In this document: positions 53,141-64,000 of the stretch, one piece after another
Layout: each line of letters starts with the position of its first letter
Numbering within the stretch: position 1 is the first letter of the stretch
From: Vespa crabro
Taxonomy: Eukaryota > Arthropoda > Insecta > Hymenoptera > Vespidae
Length of the DNA stretch: 64,000 nucleotides
Direction of reading: 5' to 3'
Assembly: GCF_910589235.1 (NCBI RefSeq)
Contig: NC_060958.1
Location: 6,229,213 to 6,293,212 of the forward strand
Notes under the pieces: generated by a model
Told to the model about the DNA's origin: nothing
The model's input: the letters and a program-made list of their open reading frames with translations, nothing else
Databases searched by the model: none
Translations under genes and position numbers: made by a program

Positions 53141-53525
53141 AATTATTCTCTCTCTCTCTCTCTCTCTCTCTTTTTCTCTTTCTTAGTCTTTCATATTAAG
53201 TATTATTATTATATTTAATTATCTTTTATATATATATATAAAAGTTTTATTATATCTGATAGATGTTTGTCTATTTCCGTGAATATAAAAGAAAGCATTT
53301 TTTACACCTCTTTTCTTAACAAATATTCGATACAGCATTGTCGTCGTCACCATCATCCTCGTTATCGTTGTCTTTGTCGTTGTGATCGTCATCGTTGGAG
53401 GGCTCCAAAGCAATGTTCCTCTTTGAAAATCCTTTCGCGATCGATTCACGTTCGCGACAGTCACAATGAGAGAGAGCTCGTAAATCAGACTACAATTGTT
53501 TTTAAAGAAAGAAAGAGAAAGAGGA

Positions 53526-53588
<63 letters not shown>

Positions 53589-53994
53589 AAGAAAGATCGT
53601 TTTATCGGCATTTACAAGTGTAATATCGTCTTATAAATCATGCAAAAAGCGACGATCGTAAATTCCATTCTCGTACGACAACGACGATGACGACGACGAA
53701 GACGACGGGCACGACGAGGACGACGAGGACGACGAGGACGACGAGGACGCCAACGACGAGGAAGACGATGACGATAGAAACTGGCAGGGTCCCGAGATAG
53801 TAGTCTCATAAAAGATGGCCTGCCAATTGAACAACCGATCACCCTATTCTCGATCTTCGATGTAACGTCGATTATTCTACGAGGATTCGAATGATCTAAA
53901 AAGAATAACGAGTGATTCATATATTCTTAATGTTAGAAGGATAGATAAAGATAAAGATAGAGACAGATAGACAGAGAAAGAGAGAAAGAGAGAA

Positions 53995-54066
<72 letters not shown>

Positions 54067-54129
54067 ATGAATGATATCGTTAATGATGAATTAATTGAAG
54101 TAATAATAAGTATATGTGTATTCCAAATG

Positions 54130-54187
<58 letters not shown>

Positions 54188-54520
54188 ATTTTGGAAAGAA
54201 TCGAACCACCTGTGCTTGCACCATCTCTTGTATTATTTATCTACCAGTTCCTTCTCATTCTACTTGGCGTTTTACTTGCGAGCGTTCGAGTAAAACGTGT
54301 ATACGTAGAGTATTCATCTCGTATTCTTGTTTACCTTTATTATATCCTCGGTATTGATCCGTCGAGAGGGAGTTTGGAAGAGTAAAATGGGTTGAAGCCT
54401 CTGTTCGGAAGGAACGTTGAGAGAGAAAGAGAGAGAGAGAGAACGAGAAAGAGAGAGAGAGAAAGAGAAAGAGAGAGAAAGAGAGAGAGTGAGAGAGAGA
54501 GAGAGAGTTTACGAACTTTC
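53141..54520. repeat. second cluster of GA/CT, TA and GAC arrays
   Basis: (CT)n at 53145-53172, (GA)n at 53529-53584, a (GACGAG/GAC)n array at 53680-53775, (GA)n at 53968-54064, (TA)n at 54137-54185 and an imperfect (GA)n at 54419-54508. These six arrays cover a large share of 1.4 kb. The open frames reported by eye (Arg/Glu, Ser-rich) follow the repeats. Confidence 0.88.
53680..53775 (+). repeat. GAC/GAGGAC minisatellite
   Basis: A trinucleotide GAC array that grades into a higher-order hexamer (GAGGAC). It would code for Asp/Glu runs, but the frame is flanked by stops and lacks a start or splice context. Confidence 0.85.
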
Positions 54521-55767
54521 AAGAGTTTCAAGTGTGCTTCTCAATACGCGAAGTTTGCGCAAACAGAAAGTTGTAGAAACGGATAATGTCGCGGATAAAT
54601 CAAGGAAATTTGATAAATCAACAGCGGTAGAAGCTCCGTTAATTATGTCTTATATTCTCGTCTTTCCCTCTGGCATCGTCTGGTTTCACTTGCGAAACAA
54701 TCGTTGAGCTTTACCACGAACGAAGAACATTCGTTCTTTTTTTTTTTTTCTTTTTTTTTTCTTTCTTCCTTTCTTACGATCAATTCGACAAAATTTTAAA
54801 CGGATCGTTCGTCCGTCGCTCGTTCCTTTTTTTTAAAGTCTCGACACGAAATCAATTTCTACGAGACTTTCTGACTACTCGTCGTGGATTTCGTCATCTC
54901 GAATTTCCAACTCGATATCGATTCGAATTCAATTCGTGATAGATAGATGTGTATTTTTTCTCTTTCTTTTTTTTTTCTTTTTTTTTCTTTTTTTTTTCGA
55001 ATAAATGTACAGACGAGCCAAAAATTCCTAAGTTAGTGGTTTTACTCAAATCTAAAATGAAATAGAAAAAGAAATAAAAATTAATCTAAAATGTTTCGAA
55101 ATATATATTGAAAAGGATATTGAAAATCATCTATAAACTTTTAACCCATCCATTTCGTTTCTTGTAGTAACACAACAATGGGATCTAATAGAATTGAAGA
55201 TATGATTGCAAACAGGATAGTCCGTTGGATGGTTTTCATCATGGTTGTATTTGTTATTTCCTTTTCTTTTCTCGTTTATCTTTCTATTTTCTTTTCTTTT
55301 CTTTTCTTTCCTTGCTTCTTTCTTCTCGTTTCGTAACATATTCGCTCGACATGTGTTAAACTCAAACTCCGTCGACGTCTTATGATGCATCATCTCGTTC
55401 GTCTTATTCTCGGATTCCTGGGTAAAAAAGAATGAAAGAGAATGAATTGAAAAAAAAGTGTCAAAAAAAGAAAAGAGAAAAAGAGAAAAAGAAGTGAGAA
55501 CTTAGGACGATGTTGTAACGTAACGGAGACGATATCACGTACGACATTTTAACGGTTCCGAGATAGATATTCGAAGTATGTCGAATACAAATTGAAGTAT
55601 CAAACTGAAACGAGGAAAGAATATTTCCATGTAAATAATCAAAAACATATCGGATAATAACAAACGTCTTAACGCGATAAACATTCCAATCGATTTTTTT
55701 CACCTATCGTAATATAAGAAATAATCAAAACATTACGCGTTCTTTCTTTATTTACATCACCATTCAA

Positions 55768-55806
<39 letters not shown>

Positions 55807-56340
55807 TAAGTATGTTATTATTACGCCGTCCTTGTTTCATCGAGAGGACGACCAATTTTCAAAATACAGCCGCCATGATACTTTCGTCATTTACGCATCA
55901 GCGAGGCAACAATGTCGATCGAGCTGCGAAAGCGTCCAGACAAATTAATCAAATTTTCAATATTTCAATCATCGTTGTCGTATATTTTTCGTAATAATTA
56001 AACATAGGACCTAATCAGGATTAACAGGTAATACAAATTTTATTTGTTCTTTTATATTATTCACGATTATTTTAATATTTAAGTTTATCGTTGGTAAATG
56101 CTCCTTGTACCAACGTACCACACAATTTTACGATATTACTACTCGTTATATTTAACGTAATATTTAACACAAAATCTAATTATACAACAATTTCGACAAG
56201 CGTATAATATAGTTTGAAGTAGTTGCGTATTTATTAATTACGATATATATATGTGTATGTGTGTGTATATACCATGTTATATCATGATTTATTTGTACAT
56301 ACACACGTTTGCGAGCCGAGCTGGGCCGAGTTGATTTTAT
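54521..56340. other. AT-rich non-coding stretch
   Basis: Poly-T/CT tracts (54739-54765, 54958-54998), a TA array at about 55771-55799 and otherwise ordinary AT-rich sequence. No gene, RNA gene or element could be recognised. Confidence 0.45.
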
Positions 56341-56580
56341 CTCATTCGGCCCTATTCGGACCTATTCGATCCCTTTTTGATTCTATTCGATTTTATTCGG
56401 TCCTACTTGATCAAGTTCAATCTTAGTCGGTCCTATCCGGCCCTATTCCTTCCTGATTTATCCTTTTCGATCCTGTTCTACCTTGTTCGATTTTATTCGA
56501 TTCTATCCGACCTTATTTGATCCTATTCGATCCTTTCGATCCTTTCGATCCTATTCAGTCTTTTTTTATCCTATCCCATT
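56341..56580 (+). repeat. degenerate 10-bp minisatellite, consensus TCCTATTCGA
   Basis: About 24 head-to-tail units with a 10-bp period, variants of TCCTATTCGA (for example CCCTATTCGG, TTCTATTCGA, TCCTATCCGG). Most units keep the TATTCG core. Two adjacent units have lost one base (TCCTTTCGA). It is unlike the dinucleotide and trinucleotide arrays elsewhere in the window. Confidence 0.88.
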
Positions 56581-59071
56581 CCCAACTTTTCTATATTTCT
56601 ACCTGTCCTAACTTTTTGCTTAACCAATGACAAATATCATAGAATGTAGATGCTGGATAAAAAAATGTTTCGAACATGGGTTTATTTTTTGGCGTGAAAT
56701 AAGATGTCGTCACAAAAATTATAGGCGTCCATTAAAAATACACGATGTAATCTTTGAAATAATCTTTTAAAAACATCCACCGAATTAGAGATAAATAATG
56801 CCGCTATATTTGTCCCTCTTAAATCAAATCCTCGTGTTCTTGAAACTTATATTAAGAAAAATTCATCTTTCTCGAAGTCTTTAGTCAATTGACATAACTC
56901 ACCATTTTATATATGCCCATATGTATAAAAGTTAATGCATTAGCAATCGCAATGACATCACGTTATGTCATCTTTGCCATTATTATCGATGAATTTTATT
57001 TTATTTTTTACTTTTTTATCTATAACATCGTCGTCCGATCAACACCTTTCTTCGCCGTAATCAACGTGAATAACGACGAAATGAATACTCCTATTGAATT
57101 ATTTTTTTTTTTTTTTCGTTAAGCGTTCTATATTTCTTTTCTTTTCTTTTCTTTGAATGAGTTCGGAGTTTTCAGGCTTTTTTCTTTCTTTTTTTCCCTC
57201 GTTCGTTCGAAGAAAAAGGTTCAATCGAGTTCACCGCGATGCATTTCGCCTTCCTCGTCCCTCCCTCCACCATCCATTTACCTCCCGCAACCACCCGCAT
57301 CCTACCCGCATCAGCCCATCCCCTACCTCCCACAACCTGCAACCCTCTTTCCCGTCTTTCTCATATCGCGAAATATTCCTACGGTCGTGTATCTTTACAG
57401 TCGGAAGAACTTCTGACCCACTTTCCTTTATGGCGCCATTCCATAAAACTTTCGTATAAATTGCATTTAGTAAACGTTGGTCGAGCCGACGTTCTTAGTA
57501 TCCTAGTTCCCATCGCATAACGAACCTTGGATCGGGTTCGATCGGAGCTTTCGATTCAGAGTTACGATTCTGCTATACAAACGGGTTGAGAACTATAGAG
57601 CTATATCTATATAAATTGTATTATATACATATATAATATGTGCAGGTATATAAATATATATGTATGTATGTATGTATAAAAGTATATGTATGTATTGATA
57701 TTATTCGACAATCAAAGGGAAGGAAGGAAGGAAAATCGAGGGCTTATTGACATTTGAAAAATAAAATCTGAAAATGTTGCAAGCGCAACTATTTATAATA
57801 CGATTTGTTTTAATGAACGATTCATCAAAGTGCAAGGTTATATTGTTATATATGTATGTATTTATTTATTTATATATGTATGTATGTACCGACTGAAACT
57901 CAGCGAAAAGCTCTGAACGTTGATAACACCAATACGATAGTGCCCCGCAGCGGCAAGCTTTGAAACTAATCATTTAAATCATTTCTCTTTTTCTCTTTCT
58001 TTCTTTCTCTCTTTTCCTCTCTATCATCCCCTTCTTTATGATTCTTTTTCATCGACTTTCCATTATCACGAAAATATCGTGTTAACCAATTATCTATCCG
58101 CTTTTTCACGATTCTTCTCATCGAAAAAATATCCCCGTCGAAAGTTTCATGCGAAACGTGAGAATACATTTTTAGTATCTTTCCATTTAAACTTTCTCTC
58201 ATGCTCTTTCTCTTTATCTTTCGTTCGTTCGTTCGTTCGTTCCTTCTTTCCTTCCTTTTTTATTTTTTTTTCTTTTTTTTTTTTTATTCTTTTCTCGAAT
58301 GTATATTCACGTTGCATATAAACGACTTTTTATCGCGGAGAGAACTTTAAGACTGCGATATCCAATTTGTTCCTTTTTTCCTTTTCTTTTTTTCTTTGTT
58401 TTGCTTCTTTTTCTTGCTCCTCCTCCTCCTCTTCCTTCTCCCCCTCTTCTTCTTCTTTTTCTTCTTCTTCTTCTTCTTCTTCTTATTTACGCCCCTGCTT
58501 GCTCTTATCTACATATCTCGTCGGTTTATTTCGTATTTCTCGTATCCTTGTAACAGGCTTAATACGCGGCTACAATGTCGGAAGAGGGCTACTACTGCAT
58601 TCGCAGAAAGCAAGCACATAAGCAGTTTCAGTACGGGCCAACTAGTTGCTGTATCTACAACTCGAAAGCTCATTTCGAATGGGAGAGAGAGTTCGAAAGT
58701 TTTAATTTCTTCGGTTTACGGTAGGTTTTATGAGGCATCGAAATGCAGCCGCTATACCTGCCGGAACGAGCACTTCTACGAGTATACAAGAGGGTTGAGA
58801 CGAGAGAGGTAGGAAAGTAGGTAGGAGAGAAAGGGAGGAAGAGAAAAAGAGAGAAAGAGAGGGAGAGAGAGAGATTGAGCAAGTGGAGAAGGGTAGAAGA
58901 GAGAGGATAGTGAAACTAGGAAAGTCCGTGGAAAGCCTGCTTACTTCAATGTTTACTTACCCTTCTCCTTTTCCTCCTCCTACTTCTCCATCACTCGCGG
59001 AATTCTCTCTGATTATCGAAGCAACTTTGAGATTTCTTCGAGTGTGTAACGCAGGTCTCAAACTATGCAAG

Positions 59072-59104
<33 letters not shown>

Positions 59105-59380
59105 GTAACTGGTCGACCGTGTTAGTCTGGTCGACGTATGCTCGTAATCGTAATAAAAAAAAAAAATTATAAAAAAATAAAAGCCTGTCCTGATTAAGAT
59201 CAAGTTCAACTTCTAGCTCTTGTCCTTTGTTTATTTTATTTTTATTTGTTTATTTTTTTTTCACTTCTCTTTTTATTTTTTTCTCTTGCCTCCCAACCCT
59301 CCGCATCTCCCGTCGAAGATTAATGAATGACGTTACACTTACACGCATATATATAGACAGCCATCACACATGCATCTGTT
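56581..59380. other. non-coding stretch with tetranucleotide repeats
   Basis: Holds ATGT/TATG-type tetranucleotide arrays (57660-57690, 57850-57890), a (CGTT)n run at about 58219-58241, a pyrimidine (CTT/CTC)n block at 58416-58485 and a (TA)n array at 59071-59099. Segments at 57220-57600 and 58560-58800 are less repetitive and GC-richer, without a recognisable product. Confidence 0.45.
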
Positions 59381-59600
59381 CTTCACGTTCGCTATGGACC
59401 ACGGCTCAGCCAGTCGAGATACACGACCAAAGGGGTGTTATGTGGTCGCGGCGCACAGGTGTAACGGCCTCGTAAATCAAGCCGATGCTAAATTCCGGCC
59501 ATTTCGAAGCAGTAAAATGACAGGCCGCAATAATAGAGAAAGCCGCGGACACTCTTATTGGACTGGGAGCAATAAAAATCTGAAATGGTAATTCACGAAC
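59381..59600. other. non-repetitive GC-richer island
   Basis: About 220 bp of complex sequence in an otherwise repeat-dominated region. It contains GCAATAAAA and two CGTAAA/GCAGTAAAA-like boxes of the kind bound by posterior Hox or Cdx homeodomains. The open frame through it has no recognisable domain. It is a candidate conserved non-coding element; this is inference from composition only. Confidence 0.3.
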
Positions 59601-60964
59601 GAATTTTCTATGATGATAGTTCGTCGAAGAAAGGAATCCGCGATTACTGTCACTTTTAATGTCTAACTCGTTTCTTTCTCTCTCTCTCTTCTTTTTTTCT
59701 TTTTTTTTTCCTTCTTTTTCTTCACTTAGATCACTCTAAACGTACGAGTATTTTCATTTGATACGATGGAAAGGAGTAACCTGAAGAAAGAGAAAAATAA
59801 AAAACAACAACAAAAAAAGAAGAGGAAAAAAAATAACCTGTAGCCGGGAAAAAAAACGATGACGACGTTAAGTAAACACGAATGTGGTTCTTGTCCGCTT
59901 CCTATGTTTTATGTATACGCTATGTATGTATATACGTACGTACGTATGCATGTGTTATGTATATATGTATTTATGTATGTATCGAGTGCGTCGTAGAAAG
60001 TAACATTATATACTCAGCGACGATTCGACGAGAGGAAATACCAGAACGAGATGCTAAAATGTATTCATGGAAAATGTATAGGGATTAATAATCGTAAAAG
60101 TCTATATCCTTGAAGAGCGATAAAACCGTAGGCAATATTCTTTCGTAGTTTCCATACCCCTCGAGCTTTGCACTTTTTGCCCCCTTTCGCATCATCGAAC
60201 TACCACTCAACCTCCCCAACCTCTAGATTTTCTCTCTCTTTCTATTTCACTCTGTCTATTTACCTATCTATCTATCTATCTACCCATCTATCTATTAATC
60301 TCTTTTCTATTTTTACCAATCAAATCTCATCTCGCACGTTTCAAATCATTTTTTGATATATCATCCATTTTTTTCTTTTTCTTCTTTCCTTCTTTCTTTC
60401 CTTCCTTCCTTTTTTCTTTCTTTTTTTCCTTTTTTATTTTGTTATCTTTCAAAGTAAAGCCTTTGAGAATAGATCCGTATTCGTGTATTCATCGATTATT
60501 ATTATGATTTTATTTATTTGAATATTTCATTTCCTTCTTATTGAATTGAATAATCGATGATACAGGTAAGTACCAACATACTATATTTGTATTTTTGAAT
60601 CGTACGAACCGGATAGAATTAAAAGTAGTGAAAAGAGATAAGAGTGAGTTGAGTGGGTTGGGGGGGGGAGAGGATGGATGGGTGGATGGATGGATGGATG
60701 GGAAGGGAGGAAAATGAGGGAAGAGGTAAAAGACAAAGGCAAAGTTTTATAAGAAGAGGGGAGTGGGGTTGGGGGAGGTCGAATAAGAGTAGGGAGAACG
60801 AACAAAGTATTAATTAGAGTTTTCCTTTGAAAAAACTTGATGGATACAAAACGTAATAACGACTGTAGTTGTGGGATGGGGATAGGAATGGGGTGATGAG
60901 GGGGAGGGGTTCTTTATGCGGGGAAGTAGAATTTTATTAAAGCGCAAGTACCACGATACGTACC

Positions 60965-61016
<52 letters not shown>

Positions 61017-62060
61017 TCCTTACGTACTTAGTTACATATGTATGTACTTATATAGAGTACATGCATATATATATATATATACATACACAGATATATACAT
61101 ACATGCGTAAGTACTTAAGTACATGAACGGTACGATCTTATGTAGATACTTACATGTATAATACTTGCAACACACACGTTCACGGACAAAAGAGGACAAA
61201 GAGAAAAGACTCTACTTCTTTCCCTACGTCTTTCCTTCCTACTTAGAACCATCCCCTCTTGAAAGTTTCTTCTCCCTTTCGACGTATTTTCAACCCCTCA
61301 GTTTCTCCTTCTTCTTTTTCTCTTTCTATTTCTTCTTCTTCTTCTTCTTCTTCTTCTTCTTCTACTCCTTCTTCTACTTTCTTTCTTTCTCTTCTTCTCT
61401 TTCTACTTTTTCTTCTTCTTCTTCTTCTTCGTCTCGCTCGTAACTTTACGCTCAACGTCATCCATCTTTGTCTCCACCTACTTCTCTTTCTCTTTTTAAT
61501 CTTTTTCCATTTTCTTTTTTCTTCTTTTTTTTTCTCTTATGCCGTTTAAAAAGAATTTATATGTTTGTCCTTTCGTTAATTTTCTAAAAAGATTAAGATC
61601 TATTTAAAATCGACATATTGATCTTTTCATTACGATATGAATGGATTATTATCTAATTTCGATTTAGATAGAATATTTGAAAAAAAACCCGATATGATTT
61701 ATTAGATTATTTCCTTTTATTTTTATATTTTACGATTGGTTCGCTTTTTTTATGACCACCTCCCTCCTCTCTCTTTCTCTCTCTCTCTCTCTTTCTCTCT
61801 TTCTTTCTTTCCCTCTCCAACTTGACAAAATAAAGGAGATTTGCAAGAACGCACACATCTAAGTTACTAAATTTGTATGAACGTGCGCGCATGTATTGTT
61901 GCCATAGATGAAACGTTTTCAGTATTCGTAAGTTCAAGGGAAGACGATTACGAACGATAAATATCTTTCTTTTCTTGGACATAAATTCAAGAGATAGAAA
62001 GATATATAGAAAGAGAGATAAAGGGAAAGAGTATGAGAAAGAGGGTTAGAGAGTGAGGAA
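59601..62060. other. repeat-rich non-coding stretch
   Basis: Contains GTAC/TATG-type runs (59920-59985), (CTAT)n at 60260-60297, a (GGAT)n run at 60674-60700, (TA)n at 60969-61013, (TTC)n at about 61330-61366 and 61410-61430, and a CT tract near 61767-61800. No gene could be supported. Confidence 0.5.
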
Positions 62061-62350
62061 AGACATAGAGGGAGGTGGCGCAGGTGGCGAAGGAAGTAAT
62101 CATCGCGGTGGTGTCTCTTGTTTCTCCTCTCGCTTGGAGGCCGCCTTGTCCTCCTTCTCGGCAGCGTTTGGGGTGGCTACCCGGGGGAATCAATAACCGA
62201 GAAGAGAACGCGTCGCGCCGGTGGGGAGTAGAGCTAGGTAGTCGTATAATGTTCGAGAGTGGGGGTGGCACCGCCCACGGCACGCGACCAGCACGCGACC
62301 ACGTCGAGCAAGCAACCCCTTCCAATGGCCTCCCTTCCACAACGTAGCTA
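62061..62350. other. GC-rich island
   Basis: The most GC-rich 300 bp of the right half, with many CpG and no simple repeats. In a hymenopteran genome such islands often mark promoters or 5' UTRs. The open frames on both strands lack recognisable domains. A gene starting here would extend beyond the window. Confidence 0.35.
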
Positions 62351-62363
62351 GCAGCCCGTACAA

Positions 62364-62381
62364 TAACGACGACGACGACAA

Positions 62382-62420
<39 letters not shown>

Positions 62421-62455
62421 TGACGACGGGGACGACGTCGACGACGATGAGAAGA
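62364..62455 (+). repeat. second GAC/GAGGAC minisatellite
   Basis: Same higher-order pattern as the array at 53680: GAC trinucleotides grading into GAGGAC hexamers, then a mixed GACGAC/GATGAC tail. It is followed by (GA)n at 62485-62515. Confidence 0.85.
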
Positions 62456-62480
62456 ACGATGAGAGTTTAAGAGAAGGAGA

Positions 62481-62519
<39 letters not shown>

Positions 62520-63094
62520 AGAGATGAAAGATTCTCGTTCAAACCACCCTCCAAACACCATCACCGAAATCTCGACTGTTGGACCCTAGTATTTTTAACG
62601 TTAGATACCAACAAAACAGCCCTTTTCTTTCCTATTTTATTTTTATCTACGATTAATCGACCATTTCAATCGTCTGGAATATACCTGATTATCCCTTGGT
62701 GATAATCAAAGTAGATTTTAATTGGTGTAAAAAATTGTTCTCCGATTTTTTCTCTTTTTCTTCTTTTCTTTCTTTCTTTATTTCTTTCTTCTTCTTTCCT
62801 TTTCTTTCTTTTTTCTTATTGTTCTTTTTTCTTTACATGTTACTCGAAATAATCCCACATTGGCGTGTGATTCGATAGAATCGATCGATCAGTAAAGTGC
62901 TTGCGTTATCGAGTACCATTCGAGTAGTGTATGTATGTATGTATGTACTTAACGCACGAGAGAAAGTGAAAGAAAGAGAGTGAAATGGAAAGAGGGATGG
63001 AGGAAGGAAGGAAGGAAGGAAGGAAGGAAGGAAGGAAGGAAATGTTTGAGAGGAAGCATAGCGAAACAGCTCAGAGAGAAAGAGCAAGAGAGAC

Positions 63095-63143
<49 letters not shown>

Positions 63144-63601
63144 AAGAGAAAGAGAGAGAGAGAAAGCAGGGAGGGAATCGATAGCAGCGTGGCACGCGCC
63201 AAGCAATCCCTCCTCAACCCTCTTAACCGCTTCATCCCTCGCTCATTCTCCCTTTACCACTTGCTGCTCACCACGCCCGACCCTGATTCCTGCCGCCGTG
63301 GGTTTCCTAAGGGTTGTAAACCTTCTAAGGTGGACCATCCTGATCCGTAACACAACCATTAAGGACCCTTCGACGCCCTGATCTCTTTCGTTCCTGCTTC
63401 GTGGCTTCTCGACTCGAGTCCATTTTATTTTCTCTCTCTCTCTCCTTCTCTCTTTCTCTGTCTCTCTCTCTCTCTTTACTTATTTGCTTCTACTTCTTTA
63501 CGAACGAAGCAAACCAAGCCGAAGGCGATGCTTCACGCTTTTAAATCATCTTCTTAAGCTTCAACAGGCTGTTCCTTTGACTCTATCTATCTTTCTTCTT
63601 T

Positions 63602-63633
<32 letters not shown>

Positions 63634-64000
63634 TCTCCTCTCTCTTTCCGTTTTTCTCCCTTTTTTTTCTTTTAATCCTTTCTATCCTTTCCCTCGTCTC
63701 TTTTTATCTCATGAAGTTTCTCAAGAAAAAAAAAAAGAAAAAGAAAAGAAAAAGGAAGATAAAAATAAAAAAATATGAAAAAAACCATTTTACTATCGTA
63801 CACGAAATTTATCTTCGATTATAAGATAAAAATCCATTCGACAATATTATCTTTTTTTCATTCGCGAAAAGGCAAAGAAAGAAAGAAAGAAACAAAAAAA
63901 GAAAGGAAAAAAGAAAACGAGCAAAGAGATAGGAGACATCATCATATCGCGTAACGATATAATAACAATGCGAAACTGTGTTTATGGTAACTGTATCTTA
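62456..64000. other. right edge: simple repeats around one GC-richer stretch
   Basis: (GGAA)n at 63001-63041 and (GA)n at 63100-63133 precede a non-repetitive GC-richer stretch at 63175-63420. CT tracts (63430-63475, 63605-63628) and A-rich runs follow. No coding exon was recognised. Confidence 0.45.

Noticed and set aside
53631..53920. Open frame with Ser-rich or Arg-Pro-rich repeats
   Set aside because: Direct translation of the GAC minisatellite in two frames; no conserved flanks.

Overview
Organism and composition. This is an eukaryotic, AT-rich nuclear window with short introns, dense simple repeats ((TA)n, (CT/GA)n, (CAG)n, (GAC)n, poly-A) and insect-type genes. Two short palindromic mariner-like elements, one with the TTGGGTTGGCAA-type terminus that I associate with hymenopteran mariners, plus the gene set, suggest an aculeate hymenopteran (bee, wasp or ant). 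The order is inference; I cannot name the species. Layout. Seven protein-coding genes can be assembled exon by exon, and each closes in frame from ATG to stop. In order they are: mitochondrial FAD-dependent glycerol-3-phosphate dehydrogenase (minus, 1946-7959, 719 aa); coronin (minus, 12628-17583, 493 aa); a SANTA-domain KNL2/M18BP1-like centromere protein (plus, 19717-22165, 727 aa); a TLDc protein of the MEAK7 type with an N-myristoylation motif (plus, 22854-24969, 489 aa); a 19-exon, 28-finger C2H2 protein of ZNF236 type (plus, 26226-40584, 1817 aa); TRMT44 tRNA uridine-2'-O-methyltransferase (minus, 41138-43085, 620 aa); LYRM9 (minus, 43118-43677, 80 aa); and, counting as an eighth gene, a FAD-synthase-like protein with a mitochondrial-type N-terminus and a degenerate synthase half (plus, 44120-46159, 452 aa). 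From about 46.2 kb to the end (17.8 kb) I find no convincing coding exon. It is a microsatellite-rich desert with a few non-repetitive, GC-richer islands that could be regulatory elements or non-coding exons of a gene beyond the window. How the genes relate. They are housekeeping genes of unrelated pathways, packed head-to-tail, head-to-head or tail-to-tail. A weak common thread is mitochondria and flavin: mGPDH is a mitochondrial FAD enzyme, the FLAD1-like gene belongs to the FAD synthase family, and LYRM9 belongs to the mitochondrial LYR family. I see no evidence that they are co-regulated. Most notable observations. mGPDH carries two tandem, same-phase exons (99 and 102 nt) that encode alternative versions of its second EF-hand. 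They are separated by only 50 nt, a hallmark of mutually exclusive splicing. One version has a canonical Ca2+ loop and the other ends in Asp at position 12. LYRM9 and TRMT44 lie on the same strand only 32 nt apart, which suggests a dicistronic or overlapping transcript. The FLAD1-like protein has lost the recognisable catalytic signatures of its FAD-synthase domain. A roughly 240-bp, 10-bp-period minisatellite lies at 56.34-56.58 kb.
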